From positions 61,822,995 through 61,886,994 of the forward strand of contig NW_026262690.1 in the NCBI RefSeq assembly GCF_021869535.1: a stretch of DNA of 64,000 nt, read 5' to 3'. The notes beneath the pieces were generated by a model. The model worked only from the letters and a program-made list of their open reading frames with translations. It ran no database searches and had not been told where the DNA came from. Each line of letters starts with the position of its first letter. Within the stretch, counting starts at the first letter, position 1. Both the position numbers and the translations under genes were made by a program. Shown here piece by piece: positions 21,101 through 32,894 of this stretch. The stretch is from Mytilus californianus (lineage: Eukaryota > Mollusca > Bivalvia > Mytilida > Mytilidae).

Positions 21101-23926
21101 GAGACACTTACCCTGTAGACGCATCCTGTTTCGTTCCGTTTGGATTTCATGCGATTTCGAAGTTTTTTTTTATCTTGAGTTATATCTCGTTAATGCATTT
21201 ATGAGATTTGAACATCGGTGTAAACTATTGTTTTACTCTCATTTCTTCTATTGAGTAATTGTCATTTGTGTCATTTGTCTCTGTAGCATTTATTGTCTAG
21301 GTTTCGCTCGACTAAATTTTTTTTTGTCTCGTTAAGTCTGATACAATTAGCATATTTGAAACTTTCTTGGGACAAAGTTGATCTCAGATATTTTTTGTTG
21401 TTTAGGGTTTGTTAGTGACCTATTTATCTCTTTTTATCTCCCTAAACTACCATGACATATATATATATACATATACGGAATTGAAATTGAAAACTCTTGC
21501 TTAGCAAAACATCAATAAAATAAAACACTATGGGTCCTAAATGGAATCATTATTATGGAATAAAGCTCTACTTTTATGTTTACGTTTTTGAATTAGATAA
21601 AATACTGCTGCTTAATGAGACATTAACAACAAAAACAATTAAGGATGAAATGATAAGATGGTTAGTATCTAATTTTATATTTTACATGCTTCTTTTATGC
21701 CGTATCAAAATATTAAGTTCTTTTAACAGATTTTGACTATGTTTTCAGGCATACTTTTTTTTATATTTGACTATTCGAAATATTACGAATTAATGGTTTT
21801 TTTTTTGTAAATGCTTTTCGTTGTATCTTTCATGTAGTTAATAATCGTCTTATCTGTAGATCAACTGAGTACGTCCTATTCCGGATTATGTCATTTGACT
21901 AAGTGTCGATGCACATGTCGGGTGATGCATGAAAAGCAGGAGACACTTACCCTGTAGACGCATCCTGTTTCGTTCCGTTTGGATTTCAAGCGATTTCGAA
22001 GTTTTTTTTTATCTTGAGTTATATCTCGTTATTGCATTTATGAGATTTGAACATCGGTGTAAACTATTGTTTTACTCTCATTTCTTCTATTGAGTAATTG
22101 GCATTTGTGTCATTTGTCTCTGTAGCATTTATTGTCTAGGTTTGGTACGACTAAATTTTTTATTGTCTCGTTAAGTCTGATACAATTAGCATATTTGAAA
22201 CTTTCTTGGGACAAAGTTGATCTCAGATAATTTTTGTTGTTTAGGGTTTGTTAGTGACCTATTTATCTCTTTTTATCTCCCTAAACTACCATGACATATA
22301 GATATACATATACGGAATTGAAATTGAAAACTCTTGCTTAGCAAAACATCAATAAAATAAAACACTATGGGTCCTAAATGGAATCATTATTATGGAATAA
22401 AGCTCTACTTTTATGTTTACGTTTTTGAATTAGATAAAATACTGCTGCTTAATGAGACATTAACAACAAAAACAATTAAGGATGAAATGATAAGATGGTT
22501 AGTATCTAATTTTATATTTTACATGCTTCTTTTATGCTGATATCAAAATATTATTTAATAAGTTCTTTTAACTGATTTTGACTATGTTTTTAGGCATACT
22601 TTTTTATATTTTACTATTCGAAATATTACAAATTAATGTTTTTTATTTTTGTAAATGCTTTTCGTTGTATCTTTCATGTAGTTAATAATCGTCTTATCTG
22701 TAGATCAACTGATTCTGTTCTTTTCCGGATTATGTCATTTGACTAAGTGTCGATGCACATGTCGGGTGATGCATGAAAAGCAGGAGACACTTACCCTGTA
22801 GATGCATCCTGTTTCGTTCCGTTTGGATTTCATGCGATTTCGATGGGTTTTTTTTTATTTTGAGAAATATCTTGTTCATGCATTTATGAGATTTGAACAT
22901 CGATGTAAACTATTGTTTTACTCTCAATTGTTCTATTGAGTAATTGTCATTTGTGTCATTTGTCTCTGTAGCATTTATTGTCTAGGTTTGGCACGACTAA
23001 ATTTTTTTTTGTCTCGTTAAGTCTGATACAATTAGCATATTTGAAACTTTCTTGAGACAATATTGATCTCAGATAATTTTTGTTGTTTAGGGTTTGTTAG
23101 TGACCTATTTATCTCTTTTTATCTCCCTAAACTACCATGACATATAGATATACATATACGGAATTGAAATTGAAAACTCTTGCTTAGCAAAACATCAATA
23201 AAATAAAACACTATGGGTCCTAAATGGAATCATTATTATGGAATAAAGCTCTACTTTTATGTTTACGTTTTTGAATTAGATAAAATACTGCTGCTTAATG
23301 AGACATTAACAACAAAAACAATTAAGGATGAAATGATAAGATGGTTAGTATCTAATTTTATATTTTACATGCTTCTCTTATGCCGATATCAAAATATTAA
23401 GTTCTTTTAACAGATTTTGACTATGTTTTCAGGCATACTTTTTTATATTTTACTATTCGAAATATTACGAATTAATGTTTTTTTTTTTGTAAATGCTTTT
23501 CGTTGTATCTTTCATGTAGTCAATAATCGTCTTATCTGTAGATCAACTGATTACGTCCTATTCCGGATTATGTCATTTGACTAAGTGTCGATGCACATGT
23601 CGGGTGATGCATGAAAGCAGGAGACACTTACCCTGTAGACGCATCCTGCTTCGTTCCGTTTGGATTTCAAGCGATTTCGAAGTTTTTTTTTATCTTGAGT
23701 TATATCTCGTTAATGCATTTATGAGATTTGAACATCAGTGTAAACAATTGTTTTACTCTCATTTCTTCTATTGAGTAATTGTCATTTGTGTATTTTGTCT
23801 CTGTAGTATTTATTGTCTAGGTTTGGTACGACTAAATTTTTTTTTGTCTCGTTAAGTCTGATACAATAAGCATATTTGAAACTTTCTTGGGACAAAGTTG
23901 ATCTCAGATAATTTTTGTTGTTTAGG
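18128..23926 (+). repeat. Array of four units of about 840 bp, first unit interrupted
   Basis: Unit starts, at TTGTTAGTGACCTATTTATC, are near 18129, 21408, 22247 and 23094. Unit 1 runs 18128-18496 and resumes at 20934 after an insertion. Units 2-4 are contiguous with spacings of about 838 and 846 bp. Each unit has a 56-68 codon frame starting MGPK(W/G)NHYYGIKLYF (18248, 21530, 22367, 23213); the 22367 copy ends early at TGA. Units differ by scattered substitutions and small indels in T runs. The array begins about 25 bp after the polyadenylation signal of gene 2. Coding function is not supported beyond shared ancestry. Confidence 0.85.
18497..20933. mobile_element. 2.4-kb insertion within array unit 1, type unknown
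   Basis: The array sequence stops at 18496 and continues at 20934. TACTATTCGAA is present on both sides (18486-18496 and 20934-20944), as an 11-bp target duplication would be. The insert starts CAAGTGTGGACACAG and ends CAAAAGTGAAATCTAG. I see no terminal inverted repeat, no poly-A tail and no ORF of note. Near its right end is a GC-richer patch ('gggcgacaaagtcgctttcc'). Confidence 0.65.
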
Positions 23927-23982
23927 ATTATGATTAGGATCTCCAATGTTTTTTTTAGTTTATTTATTGCTCTTTTTTTGGT

Positions 23983-23998
23983 GGGGGGGGGGGGGGGG
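23983..23998 (+). repeat. Poly-G tract of 16 bases
   Basis: Uninterrupted run just beyond the 840-bp array, in otherwise T-rich sequence. Confidence 0.9.
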
Positions 23999-24479
23999 CA
24001 TTTTGCTTTTATACATCCTTGGCTTTTATTTTTGGGGTTTGAGCGTTCTATATAAAGGTAGACTATCAGACTACCATGACAATAATCAGATATGCATTAT
24101 TATCTCTAAGTCTTCTTATCAAACTCAGTACGATTTTGTTTGTTTCTGTCGTTAGGTTGCTGGCTTCAGTCTTTCTGTCCTACTAGGTCCGGGGACACAG
24201 TTATCGTCCTTTGATTTTCGTGGTTTCTAATTATAATCCCTAGTATGGCAAGGGTATATCTTGCAAGTCTTTTACATGATACATTAGATAAAAGGGCTTT
24301 TTAAAATGTTGCAAGATTTAAATTTTAGGCTCAAATCTTGATAATCACCCCACAGCTCCTTTATATCTTAAGATATATCTTTGCAAAAACTTCAAGACAA
24401 TCGCAGGATCATCTGATGACATAATCTTAGACTTTCAATCAAGGCTGCCGTTAGATAGTCATACCTTAGATGTTCTTAC

Positions 24480-24650
24480 GACTTTATCTTTATCTCAAAT
24501 TTAAATGACAAATGATAGATTTAACATCTTGAAAATTGGCACGTCCGAAACACTTTTCTGAATTCAACTTTACCAGGAACCCATAAACCAAAGAGACACA
24601 AAAAAAAAAAAGCCAAATTTTCAAACCTAATTTTCCTAAGAAAGTTTGAA
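24480..24650 (-). repeat. Degraded family C repeat
   Basis: 'ggcacgtccgaaacactttt...gaattcaactttaccaggaac' corresponds to 'tgcgtccgaagcgcttttc...catcaggaac' at 9.16-9.20 kb. The strand is uncertain, since similarity is partial. Confidence 0.4.
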
Positions 24651-24654
24651 CCTT

Positions 24655-25420
24655 ATGAAAATAAGGAGATGTGGTATGATTACCAGTGAGAGAACTATTC
24701 ACCAGAGTTCAAATGCAGTGGATGTTAGTAATTATGGTCAACCGTACGGCCTTCAACAACCCATACAGTATTGTCGGCTATAAAAGGCCTCGAAATGAAA
24801 AATGTGAAACAATTCAAACGAGAAAATTTACTCTCTAATTTATAACAAAATACTTTACGAAAAAAAAATATAACAGACATGAACTAACGAAAACCCCTGA
24901 ACCAGTGGCGGATCCAGAACTTTTTATAAGGGGGGGGGGGGGGGGCACTTCAGTCATGCTACAAATATTCCCTCAATTTTTAACCAAATTTTTCCCACAA
25001 AAGGGGGATCCCGGGCCCCCCAGGCCCCCTGGATCCGCCTATGTGAATAGGCTCCTGACTTGTAACCGGCACATAAAGAATGTGGCGGGGTTAAACATGT
25101 TTGTAAGCTCTCAACCCTGCCCTTACCTAGTACAGTGGTGTAACAGTACAACATAAGAACAAACTTTAAATATCACTAGCAATTGGTTCAACTCAAATAT
25201 CGGTAGGAGGCACAAATCAACTAACAAAAAAACAGTAGACATGAAGCACCGACATAAGAGTACTTGCAGATACTGAAAGCTAGTTCAAAGCCAATTACAA
25301 CGAGCAAATAAATCATGTTCTCCCAGACTAAAGTGTCAATCAGTACACATCCAACGGATTTACTATAAAAACGTCATAAACAGTCTGAGAAAGGCATGAC
25401 CATTTTCAATGCCAAATATA
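24655..25420 (+). repeat. Dispersed repeat family A, interrupted by a MITE
   Basis: 'gaaaataaggagatgtggta' starts a family A copy with 'gtcaaccgtacggccttcaac' and, after the inserted MITE, 'ggctcctgacttgtaacc' and 'gtggcggggttaaacatg'. It has the same order of blocks as 7.88-8.45 kb. Confidence 0.75.
24903..25043. mobile_element. Small TIR element inside family A
   Basis: The left end CAGTGGCGGATCCAG (24903-24917) is inverted at the right end as CTGGATCCGCCTATG (25029-25043). The 140-bp body contains a 16-base G run (24930-24945). Comparison with the intact family A copy at 8.0 kb shows that it interrupts 'ctgaac...aggctcctgac'. This 'tggcggatccag' terminus is a common animal non-autonomous DNA transposon style. 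Confidence 0.7.
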
Positions 25421-26189
25421 AGTAAACAGTATCTACAGAATGTAGAATAATGAGTTCTCATAACTCTAAATATATAGCAATATTAGTTTACATGAGTCGT
25501 ATCTGCATTTACGAGCTTTTAAAACAACATCACCTTAAAAATAAGGTTGTGATATCCCGTGTTTGATCAGAACTCTACAGGTACAGACAAATTTCCTAAC
25601 CAACTTAGATTTTTAGTAATTTTCAAATTTATCAACAAGACAAAATTAAGAATTGAACTATAAATCATGTAAGTAACAATGCACAACCTACTGAGCTTAT
25701 CATACCATCAAGTACCAAACGCAACATCAGTAGCGACATCGATCCTGTGCCAGAAAATGTTGGTATGATGATAATTATGAATAATCACAATAACAATAAC
25801 TTTAAAAAATAAAAAAAAAAAACAAATATGACAAAATAGACGAATTTTCGGTCTCTATTTGGAAGGTGATGTTCCTTTGTCCCCTTCTTGCAGTATGTTT
25901 ACTTAAGTCTTTTTAACTTGTTCTCTATGCTCGAGTCTGTAATGACGTTTGAGATTTATTCCAATGATAATATTTGACTGGAAAATTCGTAAGACAGGGA
26001 TTTCGTGACCATACATTACTTAAAACTTAAAAATTATTTCATAGATACAAAATTCTGGTTTTGAAGTTTTGCTGTATCTATAGAATTCTTATCAAAACAG
26101 GATATCACGTCCTCATTCTTTGCGGTGATTTTGTTTATAGAGCCAATAAATTAATATGCAACTGAAGTAAATTCGTTGATCCTTTGAAT

Positions 26190-26905
26190 ATCTGTATCAC
26201 AGATGCAAGGGATATGTTCCAAAATTTGTAGCAACAACCATGTCCTCTTTTCCTTGTATGTCATATCACCTAACTAGACTTATATTGTCTCTTGTGGAGA
26301 GTTGTCTCATTGGCAATCATACCACATCTTCTTATTTTTATACTATCGCCCAGTCTGTACTTACATGAGCAAAACACGACAGGCGCCATATGTAGAACAG
26401 GCTCTGTTTACCCTTTCGGAGCACATAAGATAGCAACCAAGGTTTGGAGTGTCCGTGTTGCTCAGTCTTAAGTTTTTTCTGTTGTGTATTGTATGTATAC
26501 TGTTGTTTCTGTTTTGGTCGATTTTCGATTGGCCATGTCATTGTCAGTTTGTCATCGACTTGTGAGTTTCAATATTCTTTGGTATCTTCCCAATCTGATT
26601 GAGATACAGATCTTGTATCTACGCTTCGCTTACAAGGATCTGGAAGTGCACAATTCTACTATTCTATTTTATAGTCCTTTCGGGATCCTCTGGTTGTGTC
26701 TTAATGATCCACACCTTAAAAATGTTGAAGGCAGAAATCATTGGCACATGTAATTATTACCAGAACAGAAAGTAGAACTGGATGTTGTAATTAACAGAAC
26801 AGAAAGTATACTGAGTATTGTCAGATCCTTGTAAGCAAATCGTGGACACATGATCTGTATTTTAATCAAATTGGTATCTTTCGCCTCTCTTTCTTAATAA
26901 CTTGT
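26190..26905 (+). mobile_element. 3' tail of a Penelope-like copy, split by a MITE
   Basis: 'atcacagatgcaagggatat' through 'ggtatctttcgcctctcttt' is the shared 3' tail, with a fragment of minus-strand family A (26288-26342) and a TIR element (26589-26872) inserted in it. It faces the minus-strand copy at 26.92-27.40 kb. Confidence 0.6.
26589..26872. mobile_element. MITE with about 50-bp TIRs and an 8-bp target duplication
   Basis: Left arm (26590-26642) and right arm (26822-26874) are inverted copies over about 50 bp with a few mismatches; both contain ATACAGATC and CTTACAAGGATCTG. GGTATCTT flanks both sides (26581-26588 and 26873-26880), splitting the Penelope tail word TTTGGTATCTTTCGCC. 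An 8-bp duplication points to a hAT-like mechanism. No ORF is present. Confidence 0.7.
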
Positions 26906-26914
26906 TCTAAAAAA

Positions 26915-27400
26915 GGGACGAAAGATATCAGAGGGACAGTCAAACGCATAGATCGAAAACAAACTGACAACGCCATGGCCAAAAATAAAAAGACAAACAG
27001 AAAAATAAAAGTACAGATGACACAACATAGAAATCTAAAGACTAAGCAACACGAACCCCACCAAAAACTGGGGGTGGTCTCAGGTGCTCCGGAAGGGTAA
27101 GCAGATCCTGCTCCGCATGTGGCACCCGTCGTGTTGCTTATTTTATTACAAATCCGGTAAATAGTCTAATTCTGTAGGTCACATTCGTGAAAAGGGAAGG
27201 GTATTGTAGTTACGACATAAGGAAAATATCCGATATCATCTGTGAAACGGTTATTCCATAACGGTCAACCAACTCGTGATGGCGTCCGTAAGATTTTCGA
27301 AGGGATGATTTCAACTTCACCATTTGGAACTCTTGGTTAAATAGCTTCCTTGTGAGCAGCAATCCTCTATCAAGGAAATCATGAAAGGATATCAATTAAC
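26915..27400 (-). pseudogene. 5'-truncated Penelope-like copy
   Basis: Nearly identical to the copy in intron 3 of gene 2. The end of the reverse transcriptase frame (27395-27210: [27 protein letters not shown]) is followed by the tail with 'aagcaacacgaaccccacc' and 'caggtgctccggaagggta'. No catalytic residues remain. Confidence 0.7.
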
Positions 27401-27442
27401 ATAAATAATTATAACCATAGTAATAAAACATATTTATTCTAA

Positions 27443-28870
27443 AACCAGTTGTTGGCATGACACGGGTTATGTTCTTCTCATATATTTTATGGTGGTATAA
27501 TACTAAACCCCTAACAGGAAGGATTATGCCTGATATTCATATGATGAAGACATAATCTGTCAATCAGTTTAATTGAGGTCTGGAGCTGGCATGTCAGTAA
27601 CTGCTAGTAGTCTGTTGTAATTTATGTATTATTGTCATTTTGTTTATTTTCTTTTGTTTCCTATTCTGACATCAGACTCGGACTTCTCTTGAACTGAGTT
27701 TTACTGTGCGTACTGTTGTGCGTTTGTTTTTTCTACATTGGCTAGAGGTATAGGGGGAGGGTTGAGATCTCAAAAACATGTATTTTTGTATTTTTGTTCG
27801 AGCATACTGTTTTTCTTTTATTGTTTAACATTTCTTACCTATATAACATGTTACTTTTATTATTCTTCCCTTAGTTTATTTATTTTGTATTCTAAATTAT
27901 TTATTTTGTAAAAATATTTCCTTTCTCTATTGGTACTGTACACGTATACCTAACAACAAAATTATTTTCATTTACCTGTGTTTAAAGTTATTGCAAATGG
28001 ATGGTATTTTTGTTCGAGCATATTGTTTTTCTTTAATTGTTTAACATTTCTTACCGATATAATATGTTACTTTTATTATTCTTCCCTTAGTTTATTTATT
28101 TTGTATTTACATTGTGTCATAGGTCAAATTATTTGTTCAGTGTATGTTCAATGGTGTTAATATGTCCTTTGATTGAGTTAAGCTATTTCAGTTGATATTT
28201 TATAGTGTGTCTTTCTATGTTGTGATGTTACACTATTGTTTCAGAAAAAGGGTGAAGGTTTGGTACCATTAAAACGTTTAAACCCGCTGCATTTGTTTGC
28301 ACCTGTCCTAAGTCAGGAATCTGATGTTCAGTAGTTGTCGTTTGTTGATGTGGTTCATAAGTGTTTCTCGTTTCTCGTTTTTTATATAGATTAGACCGTT
28401 GGTTTTTCCGTTTGAATGGTTTTACACTAGTATTTTTTTGGGGCCCTTTATAGCTTACTGTTCGGTGTGAGCCAAGGCCCCGTGTTGAAGACCGTACTGT
28501 GACCTATAATGGTTTACTTTTATAAATTTTGACTTGGATGGAGAGTTGTCTCATTGGCACTCATACCACATCTTCTTATATCTATTAACCCCGCCGCATT
28601 TTTGCGCCTGTCCAAAGTCAGGAGCCTCTGGCCTTTGTTAGTCTTGTATCATTTTTAATTTTAGTTTCTTGTGTATAATTTGGAGTTAAGTATGACGTCC
28701 ATTATCACTGAACTAGTATACATATTTGTTTAGGGGCCAGCTGAAGGACGCCTCCGGGTGCGGGGGTTTCTCGCTGAATTGAAGACCCATTGGTGGCCTT
28801 CAGCTGTTGTCTGCTCTATGGTCGGGTTGTTGTCTCTTTGACACATTCCCAATTTCCATTCTCAATTTTA
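27443..28870 (+). mobile_element. 3' tail of the 61.5-kb RT family, interrupted by family A
   Basis: 27443-27780 and 28588-28870 together reproduce, in the opposite orientation, the sequence downstream of the intact RT ORF (60.87-61.46 kb), including 'ggcatgacacgggttatgtt', 'ctagaggtatagggggaggg' and 'ccgccgcatttttgcgcctg'. A minus-strand family A element (27781-28587) sits between 'aaacatg' and 'ttaaccccgccg'. No RT coding remains here. Confidence 0.75.
27781..28587 (-). repeat. Nearly full-length family A element (about 800 bp)
   Basis: Its ends are defined because it interrupts a known tail sequence. On the minus strand it starts 'agaagatgtggtatgagtgc' and runs to an AT-rich end that contains an internal duplication (27792-27890 and 28003-28107). 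33.52-34.30 kb is a + strand relative. Confidence 0.7.
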
Positions 28871-28929
28871 ATATCTTTTAATAATATTTTTTATCGATAC
28901 TAATTTTTCTTTTATTTTTGATAAATTAA

Positions 28930-29400
28930 AACGCGAATAGATATGTTTTCCTATACACTGATGAAAACTTATGGTCCTATACAGCCTGTCGATATTATGT
29001 ACATTGAACAAGATCATGCTGTTCTCAATTCTGTTTATGACGTCTTTACAATGCTTACTGATTGATATGTTATTCTAGGAGCGCATGGTTTATGCATTAT
29101 AAAATTAAGAAGATATGGTAGTTGTTATTAGATTTGAACAAGATTTCAGTAACTGAAAGTACTCTAAGAAGGATACTTTGTGTCTTGTCTTTATGTTTGT
29201 TGTTTCTGTACTTCAAGCCAACCTAATGAGTCAAGTCATTTGGTTATATTTATGTACTTTTTGTTCACATAGCATGTCGTGTGTTTTGGTCTTTTTATAC
29301 ATCCTCAACTTTCAATTGTTTTGTTTTGAGCGGTCCTGTAGAAGTTTAATCAAGAAAAGGGTTTCGGGCACACGAGTTATTTTCAATTCCTAGCACTGGG
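28930..29400 (+). repeat. Dispersed repeat also found at 38.7-39.0 kb
   Basis: 'cagcctgtcgatattatgta', 'tctgtttatgacgtctttac' and 'actgattgatatgtta' have counterparts at 38.72-38.83 kb ('gttcgacattgtac', 'cagtttatgacgtctttata', 'actgattgatatttta'). A cysteine-bearing hydrophobic 71-codon frame inside is not conserved between copies. Confidence 0.45.
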
Positions 29401-29469
29401 TTGATAACATTGTTGCCGAACTGTTAGTCTGTCTACCTACTAATTACTCATTTGGCAGAGTGAACGAGA

Positions 29470-30640
29470 TGTAGATACTAAAAAATTCCAAAGATCTCTT
29501 AGAGTACATACAATCTAAGTCTCATTCCTCTTGCAATAGTATTAAAACATTTGACTTTCTACCCTTTACTCAAGTATTCCCCATTCGATACTAAAACACA
29601 AATTCAAAGCATTGGTCCTGCTTTGTTTCATAAAAACGAATAGCCAACGTAGATACAAGTATCTTGTCTTACGGAGGGTTAAATCGTACTTTGCAAACAA
29701 TCACTCTGATTCAAATAAAAAATTCTCTGAAATTGACATTATCAAGATGCTTCATTTCTCGATTGACAACATATTTGTTACGTTTGGAGGACTTGTTTTT
29801 CAACAATCGGAATTCCATTGGGAGCCAATTGTGATCCTCTTTTTGCCGACTTGTTCCTTTATTCATATGAGGCTTACTTCATGTAGGAATTTCATAGTAA
29901 GGATGAAAAGAAGCTAGAATTATCCTTTAACTTCACGTTCCGCTATAAAGATGATGTCTTCTCACTAAATAGTTCAAAGTTTGGTGACTGTTGAACGCTT
30001 CTATCCCATCGAACTTGAAATAAAGGATACATCAAATAAAGTTAAGTCTGCCCCATATCTTGACTTACATCTAGCAATTGACACTGAAGGTCGGTTGAGA
30101 ACAAAACTTTACGACAAAAGAGATGATTTCAGCTTCCCAATTGCGAATTTTCCATTTCTATGTAGCAACATTCCTGCATATGGAGTATATATCTCCTAGT
30201 TGATACGATATTCCAGAGCTTGCGTTCCTCTCATGATTTACTTGATAGAGGGTTGTTGCTTACAAGGATGCTTTTGAACCAAGAGTTCCAAGTGGTGAAG
30301 CTGAAATCATCCATTCGAAAAGTTTACGGACGCCAACACGAGTTGCTTGACAGTTATGGAATATCTGTTTCACATGCAGATGACGGATATGTTCCAATTG
30401 TTGTAAACACAATCCCGTCCTCTTTTCATCGAACGTGACCAACCACATTAGACAATAACTGGGTTTGTACGTCTTACATGAGCAACATGACGGGAGTCTT
30501 TAGTTTTCTATGTTGTGTTTTTGTGTACTGTTGTTTGTTTTTTGTGGATTTACCATGGCATTGTCAGTTTTTTTCCTCTTATGAGTCTGAATATCCCTTT
30601 GTTATCTTTTGCCTCTCTTTCAGTCCTTTAGATATCACAA
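29470..30640 (+). pseudogene. Decayed Penelope-like reverse transcriptase with 3' tail
   Basis: In several frames one can read a motif-A remnant (KTFDF, about 29.54 kb), FSIDNIFVTFGGLVFQQ, a gap where the GIPMGTNCAP block should be, FRYKDDVFSLN at about 29.94 kb (the YxDD box with Lys at the second position), LDLHLAIDTEGRLRTKLYDKRDDFSFPI, AYGVYIS, and [15 protein letters not shown]. Frameshifts and stops separate the blocks, so it cannot make an enzyme. The tail from 30.37 kb is shared with 12.9 and 56.6 kb. Confidence 0.75.
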
Positions 30641-31261
30641 ACAAAGTAGTCAGAACTTCGTTTCTTACATAATATTCGCAAACTTTTCGCAATTTCTCCG
30701 TTGATGAATTAAAATCATTATCAAGGTTTCAGATTCCTCCTCACCTTCGATGAATTTGGCTATTTCTTTGTCCCTTTTGGTAATATAGCTCTTTATGTTT
30801 TTTTGTCGTATACATCCTTTTTTTAAATGCTTTGATTTGAGCGTTCCTAATGATGGTAAATCCAGAATTCCGCGTCGAACGGAAGTGTTTTTTTTTCCAT
30901 TTATACAATAAAAGCACGGAAATTTGGGATAATCTTTTTTATAGCTGTATCTTATTCGAATTGTATTTACAACCAATATCAATTAACTGAGAGGGATGGT
31001 TTTTGGTTTAAAGTTTAGTTTTATTGTGGTTTGACTTTCTTCTTCGATCCAAATTCAAAATGGATAGTTACGTTATAATTCATGATTCAGAAACCACTAA
31101 TGAGAACCTCACTATTAGCAAAACAAAACAAAATTGTACAGCGCACCGTGATCACTGAATTTTAGTACAAGACGTACATATTATTTATGCCTCTTATTTA
31201 TAATGAAGGAGATTCTATTTTTTATGGACGAAGTAGAGAAAAATAAAATTTTTCTTTTCAG

Positions 31262-31410
31262 TATATAGATATAGGAAGATGTGGTATGAGTGCCAATGAG
31301 ACAACTCTCCATCCAAGTTACAATTTATAAAAGTAAACCATTATAGGTCAAGGTACGGCCTTCAACACGGAGCATTGGCTCACACCTAACAGCAAGCTAT
31401 AAAGGGCTAA
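31262..31410 (+). repeat. Family A, 5' part
   Basis: 'aggaagatgtggtatgagtg', 'gacaactctccatccaag' and 'caaggtacggccttcaacac' are present. The 134-codon frame that follows at 31446-31850 has no recognisable domain and lies between two transposon remnants. Confidence 0.7.
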
Positions 31411-31909
31411 ATACTGCCACAAAAAGCACAAAGAAGGAAGCGTAAGTGACATTTTGTTTCAAGATTAGTGCTGTAAAGGACACCGATCTTCATGTGACAG
31501 TTTTTCAATCTTCTTATGTAATTCCGTATAGCCAGATTTGTCAGTTTTATCTAGAAATTATAACCACTGCAAATATACGCAAATATATGGATGCGAAACT
31601 ACTATTCCAGTTTCAATGGAAAAGCTTGGGTAATCTATTGTCTGCTTTGGTGCCAATCACTCATCGGGCACCAAAGCAAAAAGTATCTTGTCCGTACGTT
31701 GTACAAAAACTGTCGATATCGGTACTCCGTCTAACTTTTAAATTTTATGATAATCATAAGATCATCCTAATACATGTCTTGATGTGTGATCAGTTAGCGA
31801 ATAATCTTAGGGTATATCTTTGTTCAGGGCACTCTCAAAAACATATATAGAAGCCTTCTTCTGATATAAAAAGAAGGGTAAATATGCTACTTGCACTTGC
31901 AGTGATGAC

Positions 31910-32300
31910 TAAATAAAGCTGTTATTTCCCCATTGACAACATATGTACACGCTTCGGCAATCAAGTGTATCCCCAGGTTTAAGGTATTTCTGTGGACACC
32001 AATCGCGCCCCTTCAATAACAGACTTTTTCCAGTCTTGTATTGCATCATAGTTTATATAAATGAACTCGTTAAAGATCCGATTAAATTCCATTTGATAGA
32101 AAAAAAATAATGACACTTACCGTTACTTTGATGATACTTTTGCTTTAAATATTCAAGAATTCTCTAATTGTAAATCTATACAAATAAACTTATAAATAGA
32201 CTTTAAATAAGCCTAATATACGACAATAAAACTATCAATTTCGTTCAAACAGGAATAATTGTCCTTTTTTAGATTGTGAATAATTCAATTTCACACAGTT
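31910..32300 (+). pseudogene. Decayed Penelope-like reverse transcriptase, core domain
   Basis: Decayed equivalents of the intact enzyme's FLLDNIFVRFGDSVYRQVIGIPMGTN block and of NNTFRYLDDILALN are readable in order (HFPIDNICTRFGNQVYPQV; then NNDTYRYFDDTFALNIQEF). Here the catalytic box is YFDD. Stops interrupt the frame. It is closer to the 61.5-kb family than to the 29.5-kb one. Confidence 0.65.
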
Positions 32301-32894
32301 TCATAAAATAAATTAACGATTAAAGAGAAGATTGTTTTTCCCTATTGCCTTTTTGGACAAAGATGTTCCATCTTCCCTTCTTATGGAAAATCAATTAAAA
32401 CCTTCAACTCTTTCATAGATACAAAGATTTGTTTAGATGTTTGGCTGAACATGTAGAAACCTTGATGGGTTGAGTTAAGGAAGTTCGCTACTCTGTTTCA
32501 AAATAGCAAGCTTTTTAGAAGACTGTAATAAATTGCTAGTATTCCAATAGTGGAACTGAAATGGCAGGAAAAAATGAAGGATCGTATCCTTGTTTTCGAG
32601 ATATAAGCCATTGAAAATTTGGCGGGAAATGATTCTCTCTAGAATTATCAGACAGTAAGCATTGACACCTTTTTCCTTTCAAAACCTATGAAAAAATAAC
32701 AATGATTTTATAAGATTTTCAAATATGGCTTTTTAAACTATATGCAATAAAATTATTAAAAGAAAAGTAGAGGTTAGAGGGCATTTTTTTCATGGCACTA
32801 CATGGATAAAACCAGAGGATTCCAAATTTCTGATATAATTTCAAAATCAAGAGGAGCCCTTTTCTTTTCAAATGAATTTGCAGCTATTTTTGTC

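Noticed and set aside
18248-23410. The repeated 65-68 codon frames as a family of small genes
   Set aside because: They are copied with the whole 840-bp unit, one copy has an early stop, and no signal, domain or codon bias supports them. Left as a finding, not a CDS.
31446-31850. 134-codon ORF as a host gene
   Set aside because: No domain, no homologous frame elsewhere in the window, and it lies between a family A copy and a decayed RT.
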